Positions 7,588-15,285 of a stretch of DNA of 64,000 nucleotides are shown here, piece after piece. Within the stretch, counting starts at the first letter, position 1, and each line of letters begins with the position of its first letter. Where the stretch lies: NCBI RefSeq assembly GCF_018476885.1, contig NZ_JAHCVJ010000006.1:186001-250000 (forward strand), written 5' to 3'. The stretch is from Geoanaerobacter pelophilus (lineage in GTDB: Bacteria; Desulfobacterota; Desulfuromonadia; Geobacterales; DSM-12255). A program made the position numbers and the translations under genes. Below the pieces are notes generated by a model, which was not told the origin of the DNA, did not search any database, and saw only the letters and a list, made by a program, of their open reading frames with translations.

Positions 7588-9083
7588 TTGGATTCCTCCT
7601 TAAGCTTCTTGGTTATGAAACCGACAGTTCTGTTTTCTCTGGTGAAATATTTTCTCGCAACATTGACGACATCCATCGGGGTAACAGCCGCCACTTTCTG
7701 GCGGTGTTCGATCAGGTAGCGCCAGTTGCCGGTAACCGCTTCATACTCGGTCAGGTTTCTGGCCAGGCCGCCGTTAGAGCCCATTTGGCGGAACTCTTCA
7801 TATTCGAGCCGGTTCAGTATCTTCTGCAGGTCTTTTTCCTGGACCGGCTCGCTCTTGAACCGCTCCAACTCAGCATATATGGCATCTTCAACTTCCTTGA
7901 CGCTATGTGGGGCTCTGGGGGTCGCTGAAATGACAAAGAGATTGGGGTAGCGGCTTCCAGGGGCAGAGAATGAACCGACCTCTGTCGCGATCTGTTTCTC
8001 GATAACCAGTTTTTTGTAGAGGCGCGATGTTCTTCCGTCAGCAAGCAGCATATCAATGACATCGAATACGTAATCGTCAGGGTCGGGCAGGGTAGGCTTG
8101 TGGAAGCCTATCATTAATTCCGGCTCGGCATCCCCAATGATTTCAACTCTCTTTTCCCCATGTTGCTGGGGCTCCCTGACTGCAACCGGAGGCACAGATT
8201 TGCCAGGGGGGATATTGCCGAAGTACCGTTCAACCATCGCCACGGTTTTCTGCGGGTTAATGTCACCGACAATTGCGATTATTGCATTGTTGGGGGCATA
8301 GTAACTCTTGAGAAAATGCTCTGCTTTGGTCCGGGTGAGGTTTTCCAGATCTGACATCCAGCCGATTATCGGCTGGCCGACGGGATGGGCCATAAAGGCA
8401 GTTGCCAGGAAGGTCTCCCAAAGTCGTCCGGCAGGTTCGGCATCATACGACCTTCTCCGTTCTTCCATGACAACGTCCCGCTCGGTATAGAACTCCCTGA
8501 GTACGGCATTCTGCATCCGGTCTGATTCAATGGCAGCCCATAATTCCAGCTTGTTTGACGGCAGGCCTATGAGGTAGGTCGTGCCGTCCTTGCTGGTGAA
8601 GGCATTGTAGTTGTATCCACCGTTTCTGGAGTAAAGGTCAGCGAACTCTTCTTTGATGACGAATTTACCTGCTTCGCTCTCAAGCCGGGAAAGCTCGCTT
8701 TGCAGAGATTTAATTTTTTCTTTATCGCCGCGCTCCTGCTTTGCTTTTTCCTGGACCAGGTTCTGCGCAACCTCTTCGATTTTGTCGAGCAGCGGTTTTT
8801 CCGAGGCATAGTCCTTTGTGCCGAGCGTCTTGGTCCCCTTGAAGAGCATATGTTCCAGGAGATGAGCCACCCCCCTTTCATCGCTCCGCTCATCAACGCT
8901 GCCTACCTTGAAACGGATCCATGCTGAGACAGTTGGAGAGGTGTGTCGTTCAACCATAAGGATTTTCATGCCGTTTTTCAGGGTATGTTCTATTACCCTT
9001 TCTGATAGGCCTGCAGCTGATGCCTGGACGGCCATCATGCTAAGCAGCAGGAGCGGCAGGGTGATTCGGATGATCAGTTTCAT
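7584..9083 (-). CDS. M16 zinc metallopeptidase, catalytic subunit
   Basis: A 499-residue exported peptidase with signal peptide ending in VQASA. The inverted zinc motif HLLEH is intact at about residues 71-75 (RGVAHLLEHMLFKGTKT), with the downstream glutamate region YTERDVVMEERRR following an insertion rich in lysine and glutamate (about residues 105-150). Late M16 signatures include LLADGRTSRLYKKLV. It is the first gene of a three-gene unit with the inactive M16 lipoprotein (4-base overlap) and the deacetylase. A periplasmic processing or quality-control role is inference; the substrate is unknown. Confidence 0.93.
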   Translation of the reverse strand: MKLIIRITLPLLLLSMMAVQASAAGLSERVIEHTLKNGMKILMVERHTSPTVSAWIRFKVGSVDERSDERGVAHLLEHMLFKGTKTLGTKDYASEKPLLDKIEEVAQNLVQEKAKQERGDKEKIKSLQSELSRLESEAGKFVIKEEFADLYSRNGGYNYNAFTSKDGTTYLIGLPSNKLELWAAIESDRMQNAVLREFYTERDVVMEERRRSYDAEPAGRLWETFLATAFMAHPVGQPIIGWMSDLENLTRTKAEHFLKSYYAPNNAIIAIVGDINPQKTVAMVERYFGNIPPGKSVPPVAVREPQQHGEKRVEIIGDAEPELMIGFHKPTLPDPDDYVFDVIDMLLADGRTSRLYKKLVIEKQIATEVGSFSAPGSRYPNLFVISATPRAPHSVKEVEDAIYAELERFKSEPVQEKDLQKILNRLEYEEFRQMGSNGGLARNLTEYEAVTGNWRYLIEHRQKVAAVTPMDVVNVARKYFTRENRTVGFITKKLKEESK

Positions 9084-9136
9084 TTTAGATTACCTCTTAA
9101 GGAGTTCTGCAGTATGACTTTGTTTTTAGCGGCCAC

Positions 9137-9165
9137 ATATTACCTTGTAGTCTTTTAATTTGCAA
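9137..9165 (-). promoter_or_regulatory. Sigma-70 type promoter of the M16/deacetylase operon
   Basis: On the minus strand TTGCAA (9165-9160) and TAATAT (9142-9137) are separated by 17 bases, about 55 bases before the ATG at 9083, and AAGGAG lies near the start codon. Confidence 0.5.
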
Positions 9166-9220
9166 GGCAAAGGGGTGGTAAATAAAGGCGTGTCCCGATA
9201 CCACTCTAACCAGAAAAACT

Positions 9221-9248
9221 TTGACAAACTGTCCGGGGTTCCTATAGT
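9221..9248 (+). promoter_or_regulatory. Sigma-70 type promoter of the polyprenyl synthase gene
   Basis: A perfect TTGACA at 9221-9226 and TATAGT at 9243-9248 are separated by 16 bases, about 32 bases before ATG 9280. The opposite-facing M16 promoter lies just to the left. Confidence 0.6.
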
Positions 9249-9279
9249 ATTGGCGCAGATTTTAAAGGGGTAATCATTA

Positions 9280-10248
9280 ATGGAAGCAGTTCTGGCCCTT
9301 ATCGGGGATGAACTTATACAGGTAGAGCAGCAGTTTCGTAAGGACTTGGCGTCCGATGTTCCGCTTATCCGCAAAGTTGGCGAGTACGTGCTTTCCAGCG
9401 GTGGGAAACGGATAAGACCGGCTTTGCTTCTTCTCGCGGCTAAGCTGTGTGAATATAGTGGCGACCGTCATGTGCCGTTGGCAAGTGTGGTCGAATTCAT
9501 CCACACTGCAACCCTTCTTCATGATGACGTTGTCGATAACGCCAATCTCCGCAGGGGCATTGCCTCGGCAAACACCCTTTGGGGTAACGAAGCTTCCGTG
9601 CTGGTCGGCGATTTCCTGTTCTCAAAATCATTCTCTCTTATGGTGGCAGACGGCGACCTGGATATTCTCCGGGTTCTGTCGGGCGCAACCACCATGATTG
9701 CTGAGGGCGAGGTACTGCAACTGGTCTGTACCAGTGATCTCACCATGACAGAGGCCAGGTATATTGATGTCGTCAAGTGTAAGACTGCAGTTCTGATCTC
9801 AGCAGCATGCCAGGCCGGGGCCATCCTTGGCAAGGTTTCCACTGAGATGGAAAATGCCTTGCGAGATTTCGGCATGGATTTGGGGATTGCCTTCCAGTTG
9901 ATGGATGATGTGCTGGACTATTCCGCTGACCAGGAGGAGTTTGGCAAGAGCATTGGGCACGATATCGAAGAAGGGAAGATAACCTTGCCTCTGATCCACG
10001 CCTTGATGCATTGTACCGATGTGGAGAAGGACCGGGTCGGGGATATCGTTACTGCGGAGATTGTCGAAGATCAGGATTTCGCCTTTGTCTTTGATCTTGT
10101 GCAACGGCACCAAGGTATTGAATTCACTGTGTCGAGGGCTCGCGATTATGTAGAGAGTGCCAAAGCTTCTTTAGCATCATTTCCAGAGTCAACCATTAAG
10201 TCTGCGCTTTTCGACCTCTCCGACTACGTGGTTACCAGGCAGCGCTAA
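9280..10248 (+). CDS. ispB: All-trans polyprenyl diphosphate synthase (octaprenyl-type)
   Basis: Condenses isopentenyl diphosphate units onto an allylic primer, making the side chain of menaquinone. The 322-residue protein has the first aspartate-rich motif LLHDDVVDNANLRRG near residue 84 and the second FQLMDDVLDY near residue 207, plus GGKRIRPALLLL. The bulky-residue pattern before the first motif fits a long-chain synthase, but chain length cannot be read reliably. It is monocistronic as far as can be seen. Its product links to MqnA at 40.6 kb, since both serve menaquinone synthesis, the quinone needed for anaerobic respiration. Confidence 0.92.
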   Translation: MEAVLALIGDELIQVEQQFRKDLASDVPLIRKVGEYVLSSGGKRIRPALLLLAAKLCEYSGDRHVPLASVVEFIHTATLLHDDVVDNANLRRGIASANTLWGNEASVLVGDFLFSKSFSLMVADGDLDILRVLSGATTMIAEGEVLQLVCTSDLTMTEARYIDVVKCKTAVLISAACQAGAILGKVSTEMENALRDFGMDLGIAFQLMDDVLDYSADQEEFGKSIGHDIEEGKITLPLIHALMHCTDVEKDRVGDIVTAEIVEDQDFAFVFDLVQRHQGIEFTVSRARDYVESAKASLASFPESTIKSALFDLSDYVVTRQR

Positions 10249-10339
10249 AACCCGGAGTTCTGGTTAAATAACCATCCGCTGTCACCATAAAAACTCAAAA
10301 ACCGCTTAATATTTAATGCTATTTTGCTTGGTGTGTATT

Positions 10340-10367
10340 TTGCACTTAGCCTGCGTAGGAATATAGT
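10340..10367 (+). promoter_or_regulatory. Sigma-70 type promoter before the 79-codon gene
   Basis: TTGCAC at 10340-10345 and TATAGT at 10362-10367 are separated by 16 bases, 38 bases before the ATG at 10406. Confidence 0.45.
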
Positions 10368-10405
10368 TATTTTATTTAATGTTATCGATTATGTGGTGAA
10401 ATGCT

Positions 10406-10645
10406 ATGGGACACGGGACTCTGGTGCATCAAGCACGCGTTCAGGTAGACGGCGACTCTTATCACGTTCAGGTTTACTGTAGAGACGACGGTCGTCATTT
10501 TGCCAAGACTTATCTTGGCGGGGATGACATCATAATTAACGATGGCATGTCACTCGAAGATGTCTTGACAAAGCATACGGAGCTGCTGCCACTTGCTGTC
10601 TCCACCCGCAGGGTTCGCCAGCAGATTCGTGGCGAGGACGCTTAA
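10406..10645 (+). CDS. Small conserved-looking protein of unknown function (79 aa)
   Basis: An open frame with a GGTGA ribosome site seven bases before ATG and its own promoter-like pair upstream. The product is soluble and acidic in its centre, with no signal peptide, cysteine-pair motif or membrane segment. It begins HGTLVHQARVQVDGDSYHVQ, which suggests a beta hairpin, and ends in a basic helix (STRRVRQQIRGE). I recognise no family. It stands alone between ispB and the TlpA operon. Codon usage resembles its neighbours, so I take it as real. Confidence 0.65.
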   Translation: MGHGTLVHQARVQVDGDSYHVQVYCRDDGRHFAKTYLGGDDIIINDGMSLEDVLTKHTELLPLAVSTRRVRQQIRGEDA

Positions 10646-10727
10646 GTCATAATCTGTTCCTTCTGTTGTTTTACCTAGCCCGCCATTCCTGCGTCTGCCT
10701 TCTCGCGTTTGCACTTTTAAAATCTCC

Positions 10728-10755
10728 TTGCTTTACAATGATCCTTGCCTAAAAT
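10728..10755 (+). promoter_or_regulatory. Possible promoter of the tlpA-ccdA operon
   Basis: TTGCTT at 10728-10733 and TAAAAT at 10750-10755 are separated by 16 bases, 41 bases before the chosen ATG at 10797. The match is moderate. Confidence 0.35.
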
Positions 10756-10796
10756 ATAACTCAGCAATTATCCAAACGAAGATTATCGAGGTATGT

Positions 10797-11321
10797 ATGA
10801 AGAGACTTGTCTTGATCGTAATACTGCTCTGCTTGGCTTTATTTGGCTGTTCAAAGGAGGAAAAGGGCAAATCTTCATCGGTCAGCCAATTGCGTGAGGG
10901 CACAGCAGCGCCGGATTTTACGCTGAAAGATCTTGACGGCCGTGACGTTACCCTTTCTTCCTTTAAAGGAAAGGTTGTTTTTTTAAACTTTTGGGCAACA
11001 TGGTGCCCTCCGTGTAAGGAAGAAATCCCTTCAATGATGAAGCTTAACCAGCAAATGGCTGGTAAATCATTCCAGATGCTTGCTGTTTCTATCGACGAAG
11101 GTGGTAAGGATGCAGTTACGGCTTTTTTTAAACGTACCGGTTTTAATCTGCCGAGTTTGAATGATCCTGAACAAAAAGCCGGCAAAGTTTATGGCATAAC
11201 CGGTGTGCCGGAGACCTTTGTCATCGACAAGAACGGGGTCGTGGTAAAAAAAGTCATAGGAGGGATGGACTGGGCGTCTGCTGATTCAGTTCAGTTCTTC
11301 TCCGAGTTGGCATCAAAATAA
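10797..11321 (+). CDS. TlpA/ResA-like thioredoxin lipoprotein
   Basis: A membrane-anchored periplasmic thiol:disulfide reductase, most likely keeping apocytochrome CxxCH cysteines reduced. ATG 10797 is chosen because it yields a lipoprotein signal (lipobox LFGC, Cys18) and is preceded by GAGG. The thioredoxin domain begins at APDFTLKDLDG and contains NFWATWCPPCKEE with active-site C70 and C73, and the cis-proline region GVPETFVIDKNG. The total is 174 residues. The stop overlaps the ATG of the CcdA gene by one base, and CcdA would supply electrons across the membrane. In a cytochrome-rich organism this pairing fits cytochrome maturation. Confidence 0.9.
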   Translation: MKRLVLIVILLCLALFGCSKEEKGKSSSVSQLREGTAAPDFTLKDLDGRDVTLSSFKGKVVFLNFWATWCPPCKEEIPSMMKLNQQMAGKSFQMLAVSIDEGGKDAVTAFFKRTGFNLPSLNDPEQKAGKVYGITGVPETFVIDKNGVVVKKVIGGMDWASADSVQFFSELASK

Positions 11322-12043
11322 TGTCCGGAGCAAACATTTCTTTTGCAGGGGCATTCATCGCCGGGTTACTATCGTTCCTTTCTCCGTGCGTTTTGCCCCT
11401 TATTCCTTCGTACATAACATATATTACCGGCCTTTCCTTCGCTGAACTTCAGGAGGAAACCCCTTCCCACAAAGTCCGAAATCAGACAATTATCCATTCT
11501 CTCATGTTTATTGGTGGATTCACTTTGATATTTGTGCTTCTTGGTGCGTCTGCGACCTTTATCGGCGGTTATTTGCAGTCAAAGATGGATTTGCTGCGGA
11601 AGCTTGGCGGGGTGCTGATTGTCCTTTTCGGGATTCATATAACCGGGCTTATCCCCATCAGTCTTCTTCTGGGAGAGAAGAAGATCAATATTCAGCGAAA
11701 ACCTGCCGGTTACTTAGGGACTTTGCTTGTCGGCATTGCCTTTGCCGCTGGTTGGACTCCCTGCATCGGTCCGATACTGGCATCGATTCTGATGGTGGCA
11801 GCTGCAGAGGATACTGTTTATCATGGCATCGCCCTGTTAATGACTTATTCCATGGGATTGGCGATCCCATTTTTCTTGTCATCGCTGGCGTTGAACCGTT
11901 TCATCCAGGTGTTTAACAGGTTCAAGAAACATATCCGGCTCTTTGAAATAGCGACCGGAATATTTCTGATAGTTTTGGGCATCATGTTGTTTACCAATTA
12001 CCTGAGTATCTTGGGCAGGTATTCTACCAAGCTGATTGGATGA
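11321..12043 (+). CDS. ccdA: CcdA-type cytochrome c biogenesis/thiol reductant transporter
   Basis: An inner-membrane protein of 240 residues with six hydrophobic segments that moves reducing power from cytoplasmic thioredoxin to periplasmic thiol proteins. The two family cysteine-proline motifs are present: FLSPCVLPLIPSYI near residue 23 and GWTPCIGPILASI near residue 149. It is shorter than DsbD because it lacks the periplasmic domains, which is normal for CcdA. The start overlaps the TlpA stop (TAATG), and the stop overlaps the next start (ATGA), so the three genes are translationally coupled. Confidence 0.93.
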   Translation: MSGANISFAGAFIAGLLSFLSPCVLPLIPSYITYITGLSFAELQEETPSHKVRNQTIIHSLMFIGGFTLIFVLLGASATFIGGYLQSKMDLLRKLGGVLIVLFGIHITGLIPISLLLGEKKINIQRKPAGYLGTLLVGIAFAAGWTPCIGPILASILMVAAAEDTVYHGIALLMTYSMGLAIPFFLSSLALNRFIQVFNRFKKHIRLFEIATGIFLIVLGIMLFTNYLSILGRYSTKLIG

Positions 12044-12462
12044 AAGGGTCTATGAGCCGCCATACTCCGGCAATGTCAATCCAGCTCACAGTGGCAGACT
12101 TATCGACTACCGAAGCCTTCTATGCAGGAATTCTGGAATTGCCGATCCGACGAGCACTTACAGTGCCTGGTGCCCCGGAACATCTTGAGATGAAAGTTGA
12201 AGGGTGTAATCTTATTTTTGTGGAAGAGGCGACAGTATTGAAGGTGCATCCGGTACTCGAAGAGCGGTTTGCCATGTTCCCGAAAGGGGTTGGGGCAACT
12301 CTCCATTTCAGGGTTGAAGGGTTGGATGAGATCTATCAAGCTATTATGGAAGAGGAGATGGAAATCCTCTATCACATGGAGGAACAGCCCTACGGGATCA
12401 AGGATCTCTGGTGCTTTGACCCGGACGGCTACCTGATAGTTCTGGAAGAACCTACTCGTTAG
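12040..12462 (+). CDS. VOC-superfamily (glyoxalase/bleomycin-resistance fold) protein
   Basis: A 140-residue protein with the vicinal-oxygen-chelate fold: SIQLTVADLSTTEAFYAGIL at the start and the closing WCFDPDGYLIVLEEP with a potential metal glutamate. The start at 12040 overlaps the CcdA stop by four bases; an alternative ATG at 12052 would lose four residues. The substrate cannot be read from sequence, and a role linked to the upstream thiol-redox genes is not evident. Transcription ends at the hairpin at 12543-12575. Confidence 0.8.
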   Translation: MKGSMSRHTPAMSIQLTVADLSTTEAFYAGILELPIRRALTVPGAPEHLEMKVEGCNLIFVEEATVLKVHPVLEERFAMFPKGVGATLHFRVEGLDEIYQAIMEEEMEILYHMEEQPYGIKDLWCFDPDGYLIVLEEPTR

Positions 12463-12542
12463 ATATTGTGAGATGCAAGTACAGATCATTCTGGCTTTAT
12501 GGATGACTGAGCCTGTTCACGATACTCTCACATACCAAACCC

Positions 12543-12575
12543 AAAAAGGGCCGCCAGGGCATGGCGGCCTTTTTG
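12543..12575. terminator. Bidirectional intrinsic terminator
   Basis: The stem GGCCGCCA/TGGCGGCC is flanked by A-runs on one side and T-runs on the other, so it can stop both the TlpA-CcdA-VOC operon (plus) and the small gene at 12576-12731 (minus). On the minus strand it begins one base after the TAG at 12576-12578. Confidence 0.85.
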
Positions 12576-12731
12576 CTACTTCTTATTTTCACTGTCTTTC
12601 TTTTTAGTTCCCCGGTCCCCGAGGTCGCATGAATCAGACATTCAGGTGGGGACCCCCAAGCGCGGCAGGATATATTTCTGCAGGACAATCCAGAAAACAA
12701 AAACGCCAACTAAAATGAGCAGATCTTTCAT
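12576..12731 (-). CDS. Candidate small membrane selenoprotein (in-frame TGA at codon 30)
   Basis: ATG 12731 follows a good ribosome site (GAGGTGACAAGA). The first 29 codons encode one hydrophobic segment (residues 4-18, LLILVGVFVFWIVLQ) and then LPRLGVPT. Codon 30 is TGA (12644-12642), but the same frame stays open for 21 more codons, MSDSC and a charged lysine-rich tail, to TAG at 12576-12578, with the terminator starting one base later. A hairpin lies after the TGA (stems 12619-12624 and 12610-12615, loop GGA 12616-12618), about 23 bases from the TGA, which suits a bacterial SECIS element. If read through, selenocysteine 30 and Cys35 would sit just outside the membrane. The alternative is a 29-residue membrane peptide ending at TGA. 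I recognise no named family. Confidence 0.5.
12610..12624 (-). promoter_or_regulatory. SECIS-like hairpin after in-frame TGA
   Basis: In minus-strand RNA the sequence CCUCGG-GGA-CCGGGG forms a six-pair stem (one G-U pair) with a G-starting three-base loop. The loop lies 23 to 25 bases beyond the UGA at 12642-12644, in the range used by bacterial selenocysteine insertion elements. No folding calculation was run. Confidence 0.4.
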
Positions 12732-12747
12732 TCTTGTCACCTCAAGG

Positions 12748-12770
12748 ACCAAATATATCAGATATTTGGT
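12748..12770. promoter_or_regulatory. Perfect palindrome, candidate operator
   Basis: ACCAAATAT and its exact reverse complement ATATTTGGT flank the five bases ATCAG. The site lies between the divergent small gene at 12731 and the prepilin peptidase at 12870, just upstream of the small gene's ribosome site. It looks like a dimer-binding operator rather than a terminator, because it is AT-rich with no T-run. The binding protein is unknown. Confidence 0.45.
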
Positions 12771-12869
12771 TTTGTGTATATATGTAGATTGCATTATCTC
12801 TTAATTGCGGGAACCGCCTGGAAATTGCGATTGCCTCATGTATAATTCAACGGTCCGGATGTTATTTCA

Positions 12870-13676
12870 ATGAAAAGGTTTTCTTTAATGTCTCCAGTTA
12901 TCGTCTACAATATCTTTGCCTTCATATACGGTGCCGTGGTTGGGTCGTTTCTCAATGTCTGCATCTGCAGGCTTCCAGAAAACCGTTCGGTAGTATCGCC
13001 TCCATCGAGCTGTCCACTCTGCGGCTACCGGATCAAGTGGTACGACAATATCCCGATAGTAAGCTATATCCTTCTCGGTGGGAAATGCCGTTCTTGCAAG
13101 GCTCGTATATCAATGCGCTATCCATTGGTTGAGATCATTAACGGCCTGCTGACCCTGATGCTCTTTATCAAATTCGGCCCGACGCTTTCTTTTCTCGCCC
13201 TGTTTATTTTATGTTCGAGCCTGGTGGTGATAACATTCATCGACTTTGACCATCAGATAATTCCTGATGTCATAAGCCTGCCTGGAATTGCCGTGGGTTT
13301 CGCCTTCTCCTTCTTTCTTCCCTGGCTTGGATGGAAAGACTCACTTATCGGGTTGCTGGCCGGCGGTGGCAGCCTGTTGCTGGTTGCCTATGGCTATCAA
13401 CTGCTTACCGGCAAGGATGGCATGGGGGGCGGCGACGTCAAACTGTTAGCCATGCTGGGTGCTTTTCTCGGGTGGCGCTCCATTCTTTTCATAATCTTTT
13501 CTGCTTCACTGGTAGGTTCAGTTATCGGGGTTGGCCTCATGATTGCCCGCGGTCGCGATTCGAAGCTACCTATACCGTTCGGCCCTTTCCTTGCTTTGGG
13601 CGCAATCCTCTATATATTTTACGGCAGCAGGATAATTGATTGGTATCTTGGCCTCTCGCGGCTTGGAGGGCAATAA
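12870..13676 (+). CDS. pilD: Prepilin peptidase/N-methyltransferase (type IV)
   Basis: Cleaves the leader of type IV prepilins and methylates the new N-terminal phenylalanine; an inner-membrane enzyme. The 268-residue protein has the N-terminal methylase domain with GSFLNVCICRLPE and the zinc-type cysteine pairs CPLC and CRSC, then hydrophobic helices. Both catalytic aspartate regions are present: IDFDHQIIPD and GGGDVKLLA. The start could be ATG 12870 or ATG 12888; the first gives six extra residues and neither has a strong ribosome site. Its substrates include the minor pilins at 23.2-26.0 kb. It heads a unit with the two-component genes downstream. Confidence 0.95.
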   Translation: MKRFSLMSPVIVYNIFAFIYGAVVGSFLNVCICRLPENRSVVSPPSSCPLCGYRIKWYDNIPIVSYILLGGKCRSCKARISMRYPLVEIINGLLTLMLFIKFGPTLSFLALFILCSSLVVITFIDFDHQIIPDVISLPGIAVGFAFSFFLPWLGWKDSLIGLLAGGGSLLLVAYGYQLLTGKDGMGGGDVKLLAMLGAFLGWRSILFIIFSASLVGSVIGVGLMIARGRDSKLPIPFGPFLALGAILYIFYGSRIIDWYLGLSRLGGQ

Positions 13677-13683
13677 ACCCCAA

Positions 13684-15285
13684 ATGAAAAGCTTCAGGCC
13701 AAGCCTCACTCTTTCCATTTTGGCAGTATTGTCCTCAATCTTGTTGCTGAACTGGCTTCTGCTCGGGGCTATCTCTTTAAGCCTCTCCAAAAAGGATCTT
13801 TACTCTATGAAGGGGCAGGAGGGGAGCGCTCTTCTTGCAACAATGCTAAATTCCGCCCCTTATCCCCTTGTATTGAGTAATGTGATCGAATCAGGATTTT
13901 CCGGTAAAACCAGGTCCCTGCAGGGCATTCCTGATTTCGCCGGTCTGCTGCTGGTTGATCATGATGGCAAAGCTGTTTACGCGGTTGATGATAAACGCGG
14001 CATCGATCAGAAGCTGGCGGATACCATCAAATCCGGTGCCGGGTCGTATCTCTTGGGCGACAGTGCCCGTGAGATTCATGTATATGCGCCCATCCTGCAT
14101 GAAGATCTCTGCATCGGCGCAGCGCGCCTGACACTGTCTCTGTCTGGCGAACATGAACGGCTTGCCAGGTCACAACGGCTTCTTATGGCCTATTTTGTTC
14201 TGGATTTTCTGTTGCTTCTTGGTATGGGGTTTGTGTTTCTGAGGAGAAGTGTCGTTGCGCCCATGCGGCATCTCCATGCTGCAATAGAGCGGGTTGCCAA
14301 AGGTGATTACGGGCAGACGGTTCATGTGCCAGGCAGCGCTGAAATAGCAGACCTTTCTGATTCCTTCAATGCGATGGTAACGACCTTACGCAACAATCGG
14401 GTAGAGGTGAGGCAGCATGTCAGCTCACTGGAAGAGGTAAACCGCCAGCTTAAAGAGGCCAGAGAAGAAGCTATCCGTTCCGAAAGACTGGCATCCATAG
14501 GTTTGCTGGCCGCCGGTACCGCGCATGAGATCGGCACCCCTCTTGCCTCAATAATCGGCTATGCCGGCATCCTTTCCGATGAATTGTCCACTGACCCGGA
14601 AAAAAGGGACTATTCCCGGCGTATCGAGCAAGAAGCAGGACGGATTGACAGAATTGTCCGTGATCTGCTGGATTATGCCAGACCTCTGAAATGTCAGTTG
14701 GCACCGGTGGAGATACCGTCACTTATCAAGGAGACTGTTGCGCTGCTGGAAGGGCAGGGCGCACTGAAAGGTCTAACTGTATCATTCTCTGTGGCTGAAC
14801 CGCTTCCTGAGCCGTATATTGATCGGTTTCAGTTTCAGCAGGTGCTGATCAACCTGCTCTTAAATGCTCGTGACGCGATGTCATCGGGAGGGCGCATAGA
14901 GATTAAAGCCGGGATTGAAGAACAGATTGACCGGAGGAGCGCTAAATCACCTTCAGGCAGATTTATGGGGAGGCGCAAGGAAGACTTTGGCTCAGCCTTT
15001 CAGAGCACCTTTACCTTAGGGAATACGTACAAAATGCTCAGGGTCGATATTCATGACAGTGGTTCCGGGATCTCGCCAGAGAACCTGGAGCGGATCTTCG
15101 ATCCGTTTTTTACCACAAAAGAGCCCGGGAAGGGCACAGGCCTGGGGTTGTCCATCGCTGCCAGGATTATTGATTCATTTGGCGGGCGCATAACCGTGAC
15201 CAGCGATCAAAGGTTGGGGAGCTGTTTCGGTATTTATTTGCCGGTCCCGGCAACCGGAGGCTCAGAGAACCATGAAATCTCCTGA
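13684..15285 (+). CDS. Membrane sensor histidine kinase (NtrB/ZraS type)
   Basis: Sensor partner of the response regulator that follows. I start at ATG 13684, eight bases after the pilD stop, rather than 13636, which would overlap pilD by 41 bases. The 533-residue protein has a membrane helix near residues 11-30, a periplasmic sensing segment, a second membrane helix near residues 160-185, a HAMP linker, the phosphoacceptor region AAGTAHEIGTPLASIIGYA (His281), and an ATPase domain with NLLLNARDAM, DSGSGI and GTGLGLSIAA. The signal is unknown. Position between pilD and the pilus genes suggests control of pilus expression in the manner of PilS. Confidence 0.92.
   Translation: MKSFRPSLTLSILAVLSSILLLNWLLLGAISLSLSKKDLYSMKGQEGSALLATMLNSAPYPLVLSNVIESGFSGKTRSLQGIPDFAGLLLVDHDGKAVYAVDDKRGIDQKLADTIKSGAGSYLLGDSAREIHVYAPILHEDLCIGAARLTLSLSGEHERLARSQRLLMAYFVLDFLLLLGMGFVFLRRSVVAPMRHLHAAIERVAKGDYGQTVHVPGSAEIADLSDSFNAMVTTLRNNRVEVRQHVSSLEEVNRQLKEAREEAIRSERLASIGLLAAGTAHEIGTPLASIIGYAGILSDELSTDPEKRDYSRRIEQEAGRIDRIVRDLLDYARPLKCQLAPVEIPSLIKETVALLEGQGALKGLTVSFSVAEPLPEPYIDRFQFQQVLINLLLNARDAMSSGGRIEIKAGIEEQIDRRSAKSPSGRFMGRRKEDFGSAFQSTFTLGNTYKMLRVDIHDSGSGISPENLERIFDPFFTTKEPGKGTGLGLSIAARIIDSFGGRITVTSDQRLGSCFGIYLPVPATGGSENHEIS

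Noticed and set aside
12497-12709. Minus-strand 70-codon frame
   Set aside because: Different frame from the small gene at 12731; runs through the terminator and has no ribosome site or recognisable features.
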